A stretch of DNA of 64,000 nt from Fibrivirga algicola (GCF_011742925.1 NZ_WAEL01000001.1:124001-188000), one strand, 5' to 3'. Positions 1 through 9,531 are shown, counted from the stretch's first letter. Numbers and translations: made by a program. Notes: a model not told the origin generated them from the letters alone.

Positions 1-978
1 ATCCTGCCGTACGCTCTGATAGGCCGCCGTAGCCAGGAGCTTATCTGACAGGCGAAAGCGGGCTTTCACGTCGCCCGAAAGCTGTGTATAGCCCGTTGGT
101 GCTTCCAGCCCCAGCCCTTTTCCGGCTACCAGATCACCGAAGTTCCGGTAGGCAAGGCCGCCCAGTATGGCCACTGATGCCGTTGAGATACCCACTTCAG
201 CGCGGCTGCTGTATTCCATGTCGCGGGTCATGGCTTTGCCGAATACGCTGCCGGTCACTGTCGTTTCGTCCGAGAACTGGGGCGTCTTCGTCAGGATGTT
301 CACTACCCCGCCAATGGCGTCGGAGCCGTAGGTAACTGAGCCACTGCTGCGAAGTACTTCGATCTGGCGAATGCTCTGCGGATCGACTGTATTCAGGTAC
401 TGGTTCGGACCGGAGCGAAAGGTGCTGTTGTTAAGCCGGATTCCGTCTACAAGGATAAGCGTTTGCTGGCCGGTGAGCCCACGCACAAATGGCGAACCCC
501 CACCGTGATTGGTCTTTTGCAGGAAGACGCCTGTAGCCCCAACCAGCGCCTCGGGCGCTGTTCGTGGTGACCGCTGGCGCAGGTCGCGTTCGGTCAGTAC
601 CGTGGTAAACTCGGGCCGGTCAAAATCAGGATTCTCCCGCCGCTGTGTTGTCACCACCGTTTGCTGGTTGAGCTGGATAACCGTTGGAACCAGATCGATC
701 TGCACCGATAAAGTGGCCTGATCGGTTATCGTTACCGTTTGCGTGGCTGATCGGTAACCTACTAAACTGACACGTACCTGGTGGCTTCCGGCGGGTACGT
801 TCGTAATTGTGAAAAGGCCCTGCCTGTTGGTCGTTGTGCCTTGCTGGCCCTGATCCAGTTGAACGGTAGCGTCGGTCAATGGCGTGTTAGAACGCGTATC
901 GCGCACCACGCCGGTGAGTTGTTGAGCGTGGCATAGGGTGGTCAATACACTGAAGAAAAGTATTCCGATTCGAGTCAT
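1..978 (-). CDS. TonB-dependent receptor, N-terminal part (3' end outside window)
   Basis: The minus-strand frame is open from the ATG at 978 to the window edge (326 codons). It begins with a signal peptide (MTRIGILFFSVLTTLCHAQQ), then a carboxypeptidase-regulatory-like domain (about residues 20-105), then a plug domain with the typical stretches FVRGLTGQQTLILVDGIRLNN-like around residues 165-190 and SDAIGGVVNIL near 235. These are seen directly; the family transports siderophores, vitamins or oligomers across the outer membrane using TonB energy. The barrel lies mostly outside the window, so substrate cannot be judged. It lies 73 bp downstream of the phosphoesterase gene on the same strand and may be the last member of that locus. 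Confidence 0.88.
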   Translation of the reverse strand, partial: MTRIGILFFSVLTTLCHAQQLTGVVRDTRSNTPLTDATVQLDQGQQGTTTNRQGLFTITNVPAGSHQVRVSLVGYRSATQTVTITDQATLSVQIDLVPTVIQLNQQTVVTTQRRENPDFDRPEFTTVLTERDLRQRSPRTAPEALVGATGVFLQKTNHGGGSPFVRGLTGQQTLILVDGIRLNNSTFRSGPNQYLNTVDPQSIRQIEVLRSSGSVTYGSDAIGGVVNILTKTPQFSDETTVTGSVFGKAMTRDMEYSSRAEVGISTASVAILGGLAYRNFGDLVAGKGLGLEAPTGYTQLSGDVKARFRLSDKLLATAAYQSVRQD

Positions 979-1051
979 TAACTGGTAAGGGTAAGCTGAT
1001 TTATAAGTAGTTGTAAGGTTTCTTTTGCTTCGGTGGCGCGAAGTCTCCGCT

Positions 1052-3823
1052 TTAGTTGCCTTCGTTTTGCTGCCGGTAATGATCGGCGCGCTGGTCGGCG
1101 CGGTCGTCCATTTCGGGGCCTTTCTGGATCTTACGCCAGTCGAAGGGTTTGTTGTAGGGCTTCATGGCCTGCTGTGGATCAAAAATGCGTACGTCGGGTA
1201 GCACCGCATCGTAGGGTCTGAAGTCGGGTTTGTCCGTAAAGAAATCCTGAAGGAGCGAAGCGGTGGCGTCGTACTGATTGACGTAAGGCACATTCAGCAG
1301 GTTGTAGATCACCTTCAAAATTGAGCCGAAGTTGGCGTGTGTGTTGGAGACGTACCCCCGCTTTACGTACGGACCAGCCATCATCAGTACGCTTCGGTGG
1401 GCGTCAATATGGTCGACACCGCCTTGCGGGTCATCTTCGGTAATGATCACGAGCATATTTTTCCAGTAGGGAGTGCGTGACAGGAAATGCAGCATACGAC
1501 CCACAGCCAGGTCGTTATCAGCCATGTAGGAATGCAGGAACGGGTACCCGTCTTTGGGGCGTGGCCCAGAGCCGTGGTCGTTGGGTAACATGGCTGTGAT
1601 CAGTTGCGGTAGTGGGGTCAGGCGGCCGGTCTTTCTGCTCTTGGTGAGCCACTTTGCCGTAAACTCCCGCTCGAACTGATCCATCCGAAACTGGTCGGGG
1701 ATGTTGGTATTGTAGCCCGCGAAGTTCCGCGAGGTATGTCGGAAGGCAGCGGCGGGCATCGGAAAAGCTACCGGGTGCGCCGCGCCAAAGGTGGTATCGA
1801 ACTGCTCTTCGTAATTGCCGGCATATTCGTTGACCTGACCAAAATTGAAGAACGATACGTTGGTACGTTCCAGCGCTTCCCACAGCCCCCCAATTTCATT
1901 GTAATCTTCCGGATCAATAGCGCCCGACGATTTGGGGAACCGCCGACCGGGGGCTTTCGAGAAGGCATCGAATCGACCTTCAGAAGCCGCGTTGGCCTCT
2001 ACCCACTCGTTTGGGATGGTGCCCATCATCCAGTGGTGGCCGTGAATGCTGGCGTCTGAATCGCAGTAGAAATTATCGGAAAAGGCAAACTGAGTGGCAA
2101 GCCGGGCGTGGTTCGGCATGATATCGGCTCTATCAATTTTGACCGAATCGCCGACCTGATCGGTAGTACGGCCGCTGGTTCCGCGTGAGGTGGCTATGCG
2201 TGATCGCACCGTTACACCCGTACCGAATCGGGCCAGGGTCGAATCCCCTTTGGCGTTTTTGAGTTGCCCAAGCACTTCGTCATACGTCCGGTTTTCTTTG
2301 GTGATGTAAACGATGTGTTTGATTGGCGTTCGACTGGTTGAGTTGCTTCTCGTTTTCGGCAGAACAGGCAACGGATTTTTACCGTCATCAACAACCGTGA
2401 TAGTTTCGTAGGTATTGGCAAGCACCTGTTTCGTATAGGTTGCCAACTGTGTAGTTGAAGGAATAGGAATAGCCTGGAACGTACCCAGCTGAATATCGCC
2501 GATGTAGGTTCCCTGAGGTGGTTTCACGAAGCCCGCGCCCCCGTTTGGCCCCGCTCCATAGCCCCGCGCCGAGGTGACGTAAAGTTGTTGCTCGTCAGAC
2601 GATAACAGGACGCGGGTTGGCCCCCAGCCAGTCGGAATCAGGCCGCGTACCTTGCGCGTGGGTACATCGATAACGGCCACCGCATTGAAGGCCAGTAAGG
2701 CCACATACAACGTTTTTTCGTCTTTTGTTAGCGTGAGGCCAAACGGCATCATGCCCCGATAGCGGTCTAACTTCGGATCAATCGTCAGCGGAATAACGCC
2801 AGCTAGTTTCCTGGTTTTATGGTCTATAATCGAGATGTTATCGTTGGTGGCATTCGACACGTACGCGTACCGGCTACCCACCGCGACCGAATTGGGCGAT
2901 GAGCCACCTACCACCTCGGCTTCTTCAATCATTTCGCCAATTTGCACCCCTGTTTTCAGCTTGGCCGTCACTTTATTCGTCGCCAGATCGACCATCCAGA
3001 CGCTCATCGCTTCGTCGGCAAGGGGGCTGCCTAGGCCCGGTATCCGTCGCCCCTCCACTTCCACGCCTTCCCGCGATTCCTTCGTGTGTGCCCCGTAGGC
3101 CGGAAACTTCAGCATCATCGTGTCCTTGTTGGTCTTCGTCACGCCCGGAACCAGTGGGTACGCATACAAGCCAACATTGGCCACGAAAGCCGTTTTTCGA
3201 TCGGGGGAAAGCGCCAGCCCGAACGGCTGGCGACCGGTTGGAATAGAAGCGGTGATGCGTTTCGTTGGGAGATCGATACGCACCAGACGGAAATTAGCCC
3301 GGTCCAGCACAAGCAATTCAGTGCCAGTCAAGAGCAGGTCGGACGTGAAACTGTCTTCATACCCGTTGCCGTTGAGGCTGATACTGTCCGTTTTGCGAAG
3401 GGTCTCGGTGTCGAACACAATGACGCGGCCTTTATCGCCATTGCTCAGGTACGTTGTTCGGCTATCGGGTGCAAACGCAACGCCCAGAAACGTTGCGCCA
3501 CCCACGGGCGACGCAACAGTACCTGCATAGTCAGGCACCCGTTTGGTGTCTAGCGTACTGGTGCTAAGCAGGGTAATGACCCCATCGTGAAGCGTCACCA
3601 TCTTTCGCCCATCGGGCGATTGCGCCATTCCAAATGGGTCGTTGGTGATACGAATCGTCTGTCCTGCCGGCGTAACGTACCTACCGCTTGGCAACACTGA
3701 TTTCCCCGCTGCATCGATGCGGCAATAGTCCGTGCGGCCCGGCACTTGCAGGGTTGTGTAGGGTTTCTGCGAAAATGCGGGCAATGCACTAAGCAGGAAG
3801 GCGTAACAGAGAAGTAGCTTCAT
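1052..3823 (-). CDS. YncE-type beta-propeller fused to alkaline-phosphatase-superfamily phosphoesterase
   Basis: 923 residues starting at the ATG at 3823, which gives a clean signal peptide (MKLLLCYAFLLSALPAFSQ); a start five codons earlier at 3838 is possible but blurs it. Residues about 40-450 hold repeated YVTN/NHL-like propeller blades (SPDGRKMV, LSPDRKTAFVAN, TKDEKTLYVALLAFN). From about 500 comes a PF04185-type phosphoesterase: KENRTYDEVLGQL, then DASIHGHHWMMGTIPNEW, then VIITEDDPQGGVDHIDAHR, which carry the metal-binding Asp and His expected of the superfamily. The protein is probably periplasmic or outer-membrane-associated and hydrolyses a phosphoester; the substrate is unknown. It follows the HD oxygenase gene by 48 bp on the same strand, part of a SusCD-headed set. 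Confidence 0.85.
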   Translation of the reverse strand: MKLLLCYAFLLSALPAFSQKPYTTLQVPGRTDYCRIDAAGKSVLPSGRYVTPAGQTIRITNDPFGMAQSPDGRKMVTLHDGVITLLSTSTLDTKRVPDYAGTVASPVGGATFLGVAFAPDSRTTYLSNGDKGRVIVFDTETLRKTDSISLNGNGYEDSFTSDLLLTGTELLVLDRANFRLVRIDLPTKRITASIPTGRQPFGLALSPDRKTAFVANVGLYAYPLVPGVTKTNKDTMMLKFPAYGAHTKESREGVEVEGRRIPGLGSPLADEAMSVWMVDLATNKVTAKLKTGVQIGEMIEEAEVVGGSSPNSVAVGSRYAYVSNATNDNISIIDHKTRKLAGVIPLTIDPKLDRYRGMMPFGLTLTKDEKTLYVALLAFNAVAVIDVPTRKVRGLIPTGWGPTRVLLSSDEQQLYVTSARGYGAGPNGGAGFVKPPQGTYIGDIQLGTFQAIPIPSTTQLATYTKQVLANTYETITVVDDGKNPLPVLPKTRSNSTSRTPIKHIVYITKENRTYDEVLGQLKNAKGDSTLARFGTGVTVRSRIATSRGTSGRTTDQVGDSVKIDRADIMPNHARLATQFAFSDNFYCDSDASIHGHHWMMGTIPNEWVEANAASEGRFDAFSKAPGRRFPKSSGAIDPEDYNEIGGLWEALERTNVSFFNFGQVNEYAGNYEEQFDTTFGAAHPVAFPMPAAAFRHTSRNFAGYNTNIPDQFRMDQFEREFTAKWLTKSRKTGRLTPLPQLITAMLPNDHGSGPRPKDGYPFLHSYMADNDLAVGRMLHFLSRTPYWKNMLVIITEDDPQGGVDHIDAHRSVLMMAGPYVKRGYVSNTHANFGSILKVIYNLLNVPYVNQYDATASLLQDFFTDKPDFRPYDAVLPDVRIFDPQQAMKPYNKPFDWRKIQKGPEMDDRADQRADHYRQQNEGN

Positions 3824-3871
3824 GGTATACTGACGCAAAACGAGTGCTGGATGGGGGAGATGCCAGGTTGC

Positions 3872-4399
3872 CTATTCATCCATCAGGATTAGGTAGTAGG
3901 CCATGTCGCGGGTGGGTAAGCCGGGGATTTTAGCCTGCTCGTCCCAGTAGCGAAGTTGTAGAATCTCATCGAAGTAAGGGTGCTGCTCAAATTGAGCTAC
4001 TTCGTCGGGCGTCATGGGGCCACCCTGATAACCGAGGGTCTGTAAGCTGGCATCTGACAACCGGGCCAGATACGCTGGCTGTTTAGCTACCAGATATCGT
4101 TTGGCGTTAACGTGGTTTTCAATCAACTGCGCCGTTTTTTCGGAGAAACCGTGCTCCCGCAGGAAGTCGGCTCCCAGTCGTTCATGGTCGATAGTCCCGT
4201 AGCCATCCATATACCCGTCTTCAGAGCCGGCGGGTAGGAGGTGCCCAATATCGTGCAGGAGGGCTGCCAGTACGGTGTCGCGATCGGCCCCTACGTTCTC
4301 GGCCAACAGGGCTGATTGCAGGGCGTGTTCCAGTTGGGTGACGGGCTCACCGAAGTAAGCCTCGTCGCCACTTTGCGCAAATAATTGTTCGATCATCAT
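3872..4399 (-). CDS. PhnZ-like HD-domain mixed-valent diiron oxygenase (phosphonate degradation type)
   Basis: 175 residues, cytoplasmic, no signal peptide. The HD ligands are visible: H25, H49-D50, H72, H96 and D153, plus H53. The residue pair Y15 and E18 (Y-x-x-E) just ahead of H25 matches the Tyr/Glu pair that PhnZ uses over its diiron site, with spacing to the HD ligands equal within one residue as I recall the PhnZ numbering. PhnZ cleaves 2-amino-1-hydroxyethylphosphonate to glycine and phosphate. The assignment to this subfamily of HD proteins is from motif and length; the exact substrate is inference, and no PhnY hydroxylase gene is in the window. Either of two adjacent ATG codons could be the start. 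Confidence 0.75.
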   Translation of the reverse strand: MMIEQLFAQSGDEAYFGEPVTQLEHALQSALLAENVGADRDTVLAALLHDIGHLLPAGSEDGYMDGYGTIDHERLGADFLREHGFSEKTAQLIENHVNAKRYLVAKQPAYLARLSDASLQTLGYQGGPMTPDEVAQFEQHPYFDEILQLRYWDEQAKIPGLPTRDMAYYLILMDE

Positions 4400-4421
4400 G
4401 GAGTGAAGAAAAGAAATAGTA

Positions 4422-4462
4422 CGCGGATTTTGGATTTGCTCAGCTTAAATCCAAAATCCGCG
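4422..4462. repeat. Perfect 16-bp inverted repeat between SusD and HD oxygenase genes
   Basis: Arms 4422-4437 and 4447-4462 are exact reverse complements around a 9-nt loop. The stem is rich in GGATTTTGGATTT, a short tandem word, which resembles the low-complexity arms of other hairpins in this window. It could fold in RNA from either strand between two co-directional genes. Confidence 0.8.
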
Positions 4463-4476
4463 CACCTGCTGTTCTA

Positions 4477-6072
4477 CTACTGCAACACCCACATGGTGGC
4501 GTTGATATCGTCATTGCCGCCATATTGGCTGCTCAAAGCTGCCTTCAGGTTGTCACCGTTTGTTGTCCGTTCGTTTTGTGGGTACAGCCATCGTTTTGGA
4601 ATACGGGCACTATTGCCTGTGCCCACGCCCGTCAGGAACGTAGGTACGCCCGTCCGGCGCTGGTTGTAAAAGGCTTCCAGGCCTGAGTTCTGGAAGAACG
4701 CCATGTACTTCTGAGTCAGAATCTGGTTCAACCCCGTAGCGTTATTACCCGCGTACTTCACCAGTGGTTGCGCCAGGTAGTCGTTCATACTCACCTTCAC
4801 CGTGTAGTTATCGAAATTGAAGATGCCACCATCGCGCGAAAAGGTCACGGTATTGTCACCGTCTTTCAGGCCGTAGAAGCTCATTGACGCCGCAATACCC
4901 TGCTGATAGTAGGTGTCGGCGTTACCGCTCGCCCACCCCCGGTTAATCCCTTCGGCAATGTTGAACATCAGTTCAGGATAGCCGATGATACATACCGGCT
5001 CGCCCACATACGAGGTGTAATAGTGCTTCCGGTTCTGATAGGAGTATTCTCCTTTAAGCACTTTGGTAGCCATGTCCTGCTGGTCTTCGCCCGATGAAGC
5101 ACCGACAAACGCAGCGAAATCAGTTGGTTTCAGACCGGCGGCAAGCTTAGCCGCTGCCGGTTCGGCCACGACGAATACGCGTGGGTCTTTACGGTCAACC
5201 AACAGGTCAATGTACGTTTTGGCCATGTTCTCGCGGGTGGCGTTCTGGCCGAAGTTATCCTGGTTGCGCGGATACTTATTTTGCGTGCTGTTGTGGACGT
5301 ATTGCAGGTTGTCGCCCATGCCTGTTGGCAGAGGGTATTTGGCCGGATTACCCACCATGTCAGCAAACGTCTGTTTGATAGCCAGGTCAGTATCGGTTTC
5401 CTTCTTGCTCAGGCTGATCAGCACGCGAATACGGAACGCGTTCATGACCTTCTGCCACTGACGCAGGTTATTGCCAAGGTAGAAATCGCCGCTCAAGGTA
5501 TTGTCCCCTCTGGCAATGACCGTCGCCATGTCGGTATTGGCTTCATCAAGCCATTTCAGAATCTGCACGTAAACGGCTTTCTGCGTGTCGTACTTCGGCG
5601 TCAGATTTGCCTGGTCTTTCAGGGCATCTGTTAGCGGTACATCACCTACCCGACGGGTCATGTTTTCGTAGAAGTAGGCCCGAAAGAACTTACCCAGTGC
5701 CGAGTAAGGGTTCACATCGAGCGCACCGGCCCGTTTGGCTTCAGCTTCCATTTTTACCACATCTTTCAGGGTGTAGAAATTCAGTGAAGTTGTTGTCCAG
5801 CTATACTCGTTGGTTGAGTAATAGTTGTAGTTCGAGCAGTAAAACTGGTTGTAGCGTTGCTCGCTACCCCAGGGTGAATAGGTAACGCCTGAAAAGCCCG
5901 ACGGACTGTTCTGGCTATCGTACATATCGTTCAGGATACCCTTCAGTACCAGCGACGCAGGGGCGTTAACGGCTCTGTTCGGGTCTTTTTCAAGGGCATC
6001 AAACGGCTTTTCGCAGGCCGACACCAGCAGCGCAATGGCGAAAATAATGAGCAGAAAATGATATGGTTTCAT
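4477..6072 (-). CDS. SusD/RagB-family nutrient-binding outer-membrane lipoprotein
   Basis: 531 residues. The start gives a lipoprotein signal with lipobox LVSAC (Cys at residue 20), followed by EKPFDALEKDPNRA, a hallmark of the SusD-like_2 branch. Length and the alpha-helical, Trp/Tyr-rich body fit the family. SusD proteins sit on the SusC barrel as a hinged lid and capture substrate at the cell surface. It lies 68 bp downstream of the SusC gene on the same strand, so the two almost certainly work as one transporter. This branch is not restricted to glycans, so neighbouring phosphorus enzymes rather than glycosidases are the best clue to the ligand. Confidence 0.93.
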   Translation of the reverse strand: MKPYHFLLIIFAIALLVSACEKPFDALEKDPNRAVNAPASLVLKGILNDMYDSQNSPSGFSGVTYSPWGSEQRYNQFYCSNYNYYSTNEYSWTTTSLNFYTLKDVVKMEAEAKRAGALDVNPYSALGKFFRAYFYENMTRRVGDVPLTDALKDQANLTPKYDTQKAVYVQILKWLDEANTDMATVIARGDNTLSGDFYLGNNLRQWQKVMNAFRIRVLISLSKKETDTDLAIKQTFADMVGNPAKYPLPTGMGDNLQYVHNSTQNKYPRNQDNFGQNATRENMAKTYIDLLVDRKDPRVFVVAEPAAAKLAAGLKPTDFAAFVGASSGEDQQDMATKVLKGEYSYQNRKHYYTSYVGEPVCIIGYPELMFNIAEGINRGWASGNADTYYQQGIAASMSFYGLKDGDNTVTFSRDGGIFNFDNYTVKVSMNDYLAQPLVKYAGNNATGLNQILTQKYMAFFQNSGLEAFYNQRRTGVPTFLTGVGTGNSARIPKRWLYPQNERTTNGDNLKAALSSQYGGNDDINATMWVLQ

Positions 6073-6087
6073 GATGTTGGGAGGTTT

Positions 6088-6136
6088 GCCCCACCCCCGG
6101 CCCCTCTCCTGAAAACCGGGGAAGGGCTAGGGGGAA
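6088..6136. repeat. GC-rich imperfect inverted repeat between susC-like and susD-like genes
   Basis: A C-rich arm (about 6088-6109, with CCCCCGGCCCCTCTCC) faces a G-rich arm (about 6118-6136, with GGGGAAGGGCTAGGGGG), giving an imperfect hairpin with several mismatches. C-rich/G-rich intergenic hairpins of this kind are common in Bacteroidota; here it may adjust the SusC:SusD transcript ratio, which is inference. Confidence 0.6.
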
Positions 6137-6140
6137 CTTT

Positions 6141-9100
6141 TTAAAACGTTAGGTTGATATTTACACCGTAGCGGCGTGTAGTAGGTGTTTGCAGGTCTGA
6201 CCGGCCGCCGCCTGTGAACTGGTCGATGTCGATGTCTTTCTTCTCGGCGAAGTAAAACAGGTTACGGCCCACGAATGAGATCGACGCCTGTTTGATGCCC
6301 AGGCGGCTAACCATCTGCTGGGGGAAGGTGTAGCCAACGACCACTTCGCGGAGTTTAGCAAACGAGCGACTGATGATGTTACCCCCATCGAAGCCATACC
6401 GCCGGGCAATGTAGTCTTGCAGGAAGGCCTTCGTGGTGTTGGGCGAAAACTGTAGTTCGGCGTAATTAGTCACATTACCGTCGGCGTCGTAGTTGATCTT
6501 GGCACCGTTGCTCACCTGAACGCCTTCACCCAGATACGACTTGATGCCTTTCGTGTCATTTAGGCGGGCAATGCCCATCTCGCCCTGCACCGTATTGATG
6601 ATCCGGCCACCAGCATACGATTTCTGCTGAACATAGTCAGAGATGACGCCACCCACGCGACCGTCAAACTGGAAACTGAAGGTGATGGCCTTGTAGCTGA
6701 ACCGGTTGTTGAGCCCCCAGACCCAGTCAGGGTTGATGTTACCAACGTACTGGGCTACAAGAGTCTGCAACGGCCGGCCACCAGCGTCGTTCACGATCTG
6801 GCCATCGGGTGAGCGAACAAATGTTTTGGTGTAGTATTTGTCGGTCCGGTCACCAAGCTTGAAAAAGGTATTGAGCGCCGTTACACCCGGATAAAATTCC
6901 TTGAACACCTCTTTGTAGGTCGACCAGTTGGCTAGTACACTCCAGTTCAGGCCATTTGGGTTGGTGAGCACTTTGCCCGTCAACGACAGTTCCGTGCCCG
7001 TTTTCCGGGTCTTGATCCCGTTTACCAGCAGCGACGAATAACCCGTTGTTTCTGAGATAGGCAGGTTGAAAATACGTGGGCCGTCGTCGCTGATGAAGTA
7101 AGCGGCATCGAATGCCAGGCGGTTGTTCAGGAAACGGGCGTCTAAACCCACTTCCGTCTGCGACGTACTGTTTGGCTTGATATTCGGGTTATTGAGTGCG
7201 TTTGTGAAGTAGGCCGTTGAGGTGTTGTTAACGGTCAGTGGCGTACCATACACGGCTGAGTTCTGGTACGTTGGTCCGTCATACGATGAGGCATATTGTT
7301 CGCCATATCCCAGCGACCAGTTCGGCACGCCGATTGTCGAAGCCGTCAGTCCGTCTTTTACGTTGGCATACGAGGCCCGCAGTTTCAGGAACGAAATAGC
7401 CCTGGGCAACGCCACATAATCGGAGACAACGGTACTCAGGGCTGCCGATGGGTAAAAGAACGTGTTGTTACCGGCGGGGAGGGTCGACAGTTTGTCCACC
7501 CGGCCTGTCGTCGACAGGGTTACGAACTCTTTCAGTGTAAAGTCAGCCGAGTAATAAGCCGATAACACACGCATATCGGCGTTGAAATTTGAGGCGATAA
7601 CCGGGTTGAGCGAGTTGGCGAAATTATACACGCCAGGTACGTTCAGGTAATTGGTTGAGGTGTAGCTCGAGTTATAATTGTACACCCGGATGTTACCACC
7701 GGCCACTGCATTTACAGTCAGCACCGGATTGACCCGCTTGTTGTATTTAAGCAGCAGGTCCGTGTTACTGTCAATCAGGTTACGGCGATCTTCGCGGTAA
7801 TCGCCTTTCGTCTCTTCACGGCCGTAGGTGGTGGCTGAGTAAGGAAGCTTCTCGGTCCGCAGCAAATTCCAGGTCGACACCTGGGTACGTAGGGTCAGGT
7901 CGAGGCCATCGGCGATGTTGTATCGCAGGGACGTCTGGCCAACGATGTCTGTTTTATAGTGGCCACGCAGCCATTCTTTGGTTGTAAACCAGGGATTGTT
8001 GTAACGCTGGTATTCAGCGTAGATCTGCTGCGTACCCTCTTTGCCCGGCTGCCAGTAATTCTTTAGCTGGTCAACATCCCAGTCGGCTCCACCCCAGATC
8101 ACCATGTTGTAGATCATTGAGTTGGGACCGTAGTTTACATCAGGAATGTTGGGTGTATACTGTCGGTTTACCTGAATGTCGCCTTCAAACCGTAACCGAT
8201 TTGTGAAGTTATAGCCCGTGTTGATTTTGAACGTCGTGCTGTTTAACTGCGTGTTGGGCACCAGACCACGCTGGTAGTTGTGCGATACTGAAAAACGCAG
8301 GTCATATGTCTCGCCCGATGCTGATACAGCCACATTGTTGGTCGACAGCACACCGGCCTGTAAGAAGCGGGTGAGGTTATCTTTGCCACGCGCCACCCAG
8401 GGGGTACCTATCCGCTTGCCCGTTACCGGATCAACCGGGCTGTCGTATTGTGGGATGAGTTGCCCCTCGAAACGGGGTCCCCAGATGTCATAGTCACCGT
8501 CGTTCTTGCCGCCGCCTTTACCATCAACAAATTCATATACTCCATGGTCGCCGGGACCATATTCGTCCTGCACTTTCGGAATGGCCAGAAAGCCGTTGTC
8601 GACCATCTGGCTGGTATTCACTTCTACGGCAAAGCCCCGCTTGTCTTTCGTACCGCGTTTGGTTGTGATCAGAATGGCCCCGTTCTTTCCCCGAAAGCCA
8701 TACAGCGCTGATGCCGACGCGCCTTTCAGCACTGAATACGTTTCGATATCATCGGCACTGATGTTCCAGGTGTCTGAGTTGATGGGAACACCGTCGACGA
8801 CGAAGAGTACATCCGTATTACCCCGCAGCACAATGTTGGGTCGGCGAAGCAATTCGGCTGATGCGCCGATGGTTAACCCTGCTACTTTTCCTACCAGCGA
8901 GTTGACTGCATTGGGCTCACGGGCTTTAACCAGTTGTGCGCCATCGACTGACTGAATAGATACGCCAATGTTGCGAACGTCTTTTTTAATGCCGAGAGCC
9001 GTTATGACCACTTCGTTAAGCGTGGCCGCCGCTGCTTTCAGCGATACATCGACGGTTGAGCGGTTGCCAACGACAATTTCCTGCGTGTTGAAACCAATGA

Positions 9101-9344
9101 ATGAGAAGGTCAGCGTCCGGTTTACGTCGGGTACGTTCAAGGCATACGTACCATCGGCGCGGGTAGTTGTTCCTACGGTTGTGCCCTTGATCACAATCGA
9201 TACACCCGGCATAGCCTGCTGATCGTCAGCAGAAATTACTTTTCCGGTTACGGTGACCTGAGCCAGTAGCGGTCCGGAAAACAAGAGGAGCAGGAGGCCG
9301 CTCAGCAAGCGTCTAATCGATAAACGAAGTACAGGTACGTTCAT
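6141..9344 (-). CDS. SusC/RagA-family TonB-linked outer-membrane transporter
   Basis: 1067 residues with signal peptide ending near LLAQ (residue 29), a carboxypeptidase-regulatory-like domain (about 30-115, GKVISADDQQAMPGVSIVI), the TonB-box region EVVITALGIKKD near 110-121, a plug (about 125-235, with KGASASALYGFRGKNGAILI) and a long beta-barrel to the C terminus ending in Phe (VNINLTF), as expected for BAM substrates. It works with the SusD lipoprotein encoded 68 bp downstream. It heads the minus-strand set SusC-SusD-HD oxygenase-phosphoesterase-TonB receptor. Substrate is not readable from the sequence. Confidence 0.95.
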   Translation of the reverse strand: MNVPVLRLSIRRLLSGLLLLLFSGPLLAQVTVTGKVISADDQQAMPGVSIVIKGTTVGTTTRADGTYALNVPDVNRTLTFSFIGFNTQEIVVGNRSTVDVSLKAAAATLNEVVITALGIKKDVRNIGVSIQSVDGAQLVKAREPNAVNSLVGKVAGLTIGASAELLRRPNIVLRGNTDVLFVVDGVPINSDTWNISADDIETYSVLKGASASALYGFRGKNGAILITTKRGTKDKRGFAVEVNTSQMVDNGFLAIPKVQDEYGPGDHGVYEFVDGKGGGKNDGDYDIWGPRFEGQLIPQYDSPVDPVTGKRIGTPWVARGKDNLTRFLQAGVLSTNNVAVSASGETYDLRFSVSHNYQRGLVPNTQLNSTTFKINTGYNFTNRLRFEGDIQVNRQYTPNIPDVNYGPNSMIYNMVIWGGADWDVDQLKNYWQPGKEGTQQIYAEYQRYNNPWFTTKEWLRGHYKTDIVGQTSLRYNIADGLDLTLRTQVSTWNLLRTEKLPYSATTYGREETKGDYREDRRNLIDSNTDLLLKYNKRVNPVLTVNAVAGGNIRVYNYNSSYTSTNYLNVPGVYNFANSLNPVIASNFNADMRVLSAYYSADFTLKEFVTLSTTGRVDKLSTLPAGNNTFFYPSAALSTVVSDYVALPRAISFLKLRASYANVKDGLTASTIGVPNWSLGYGEQYASSYDGPTYQNSAVYGTPLTVNNTSTAYFTNALNNPNIKPNSTSQTEVGLDARFLNNRLAFDAAYFISDDGPRIFNLPISETTGYSSLLVNGIKTRKTGTELSLTGKVLTNPNGLNWSVLANWSTYKEVFKEFYPGVTALNTFFKLGDRTDKYYTKTFVRSPDGQIVNDAGGRPLQTLVAQYVGNINPDWVWGLNNRFSYKAITFSFQFDGRVGGVISDYVQQKSYAGGRIINTVQGEMGIARLNDTKGIKSYLGEGVQVSNGAKINYDADGNVTNYAELQFSPNTTKAFLQDYIARRYGFDGGNIISRSFAKLREVVVGYTFPQQMVSRLGIKQASISFVGRNLFYFAEKKDIDIDQFTGGGRSDLQTPTTRRYGVNINLTF

Positions 9345-9371
9345 GGCGATAGGGATATGTTTGATAGACTA

Positions 9372-9379
9372 CAAAGCTA
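9372..9379 (-). promoter_or_regulatory. Candidate -7 box (TAGCTTTG) for the SusC operon
   Basis: TAGCTTTG on the minus strand matches the Bacteroidota TAnnTTTG -7 element, 27 bp ahead of the SusC start codon. No convincing -33 TTG was found at the usual distance, so this is a moderate call. Confidence 0.4.
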
Positions 9380-9521
9380 TCGGCACCCTATTGCGTGAGT
9401 ATTTTCAGCCTGTTACCAAACTGTTTCGTTGACAGCCGTTTACCAGAAACCACTTAACGATTTCCTAACGATGCAGCCAGGCAGGCGGTATGGAACCGAA
9501 CACAGCTGCATAAGCTGGTGT

Positions 9522-9529
9522 TAGTTTTG
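9522..9529 (+). promoter_or_regulatory. Candidate -7 box (TAGTTTTG) directly before the rhodanese start
   Basis: TAGTTTTG matches TAnnTTTG and ends 2 bp before the ATG at 9532, so a transcript from it would be leaderless or nearly so. No clear -33 element. Confidence 0.35.
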
Positions 9530-9531
9530 GT

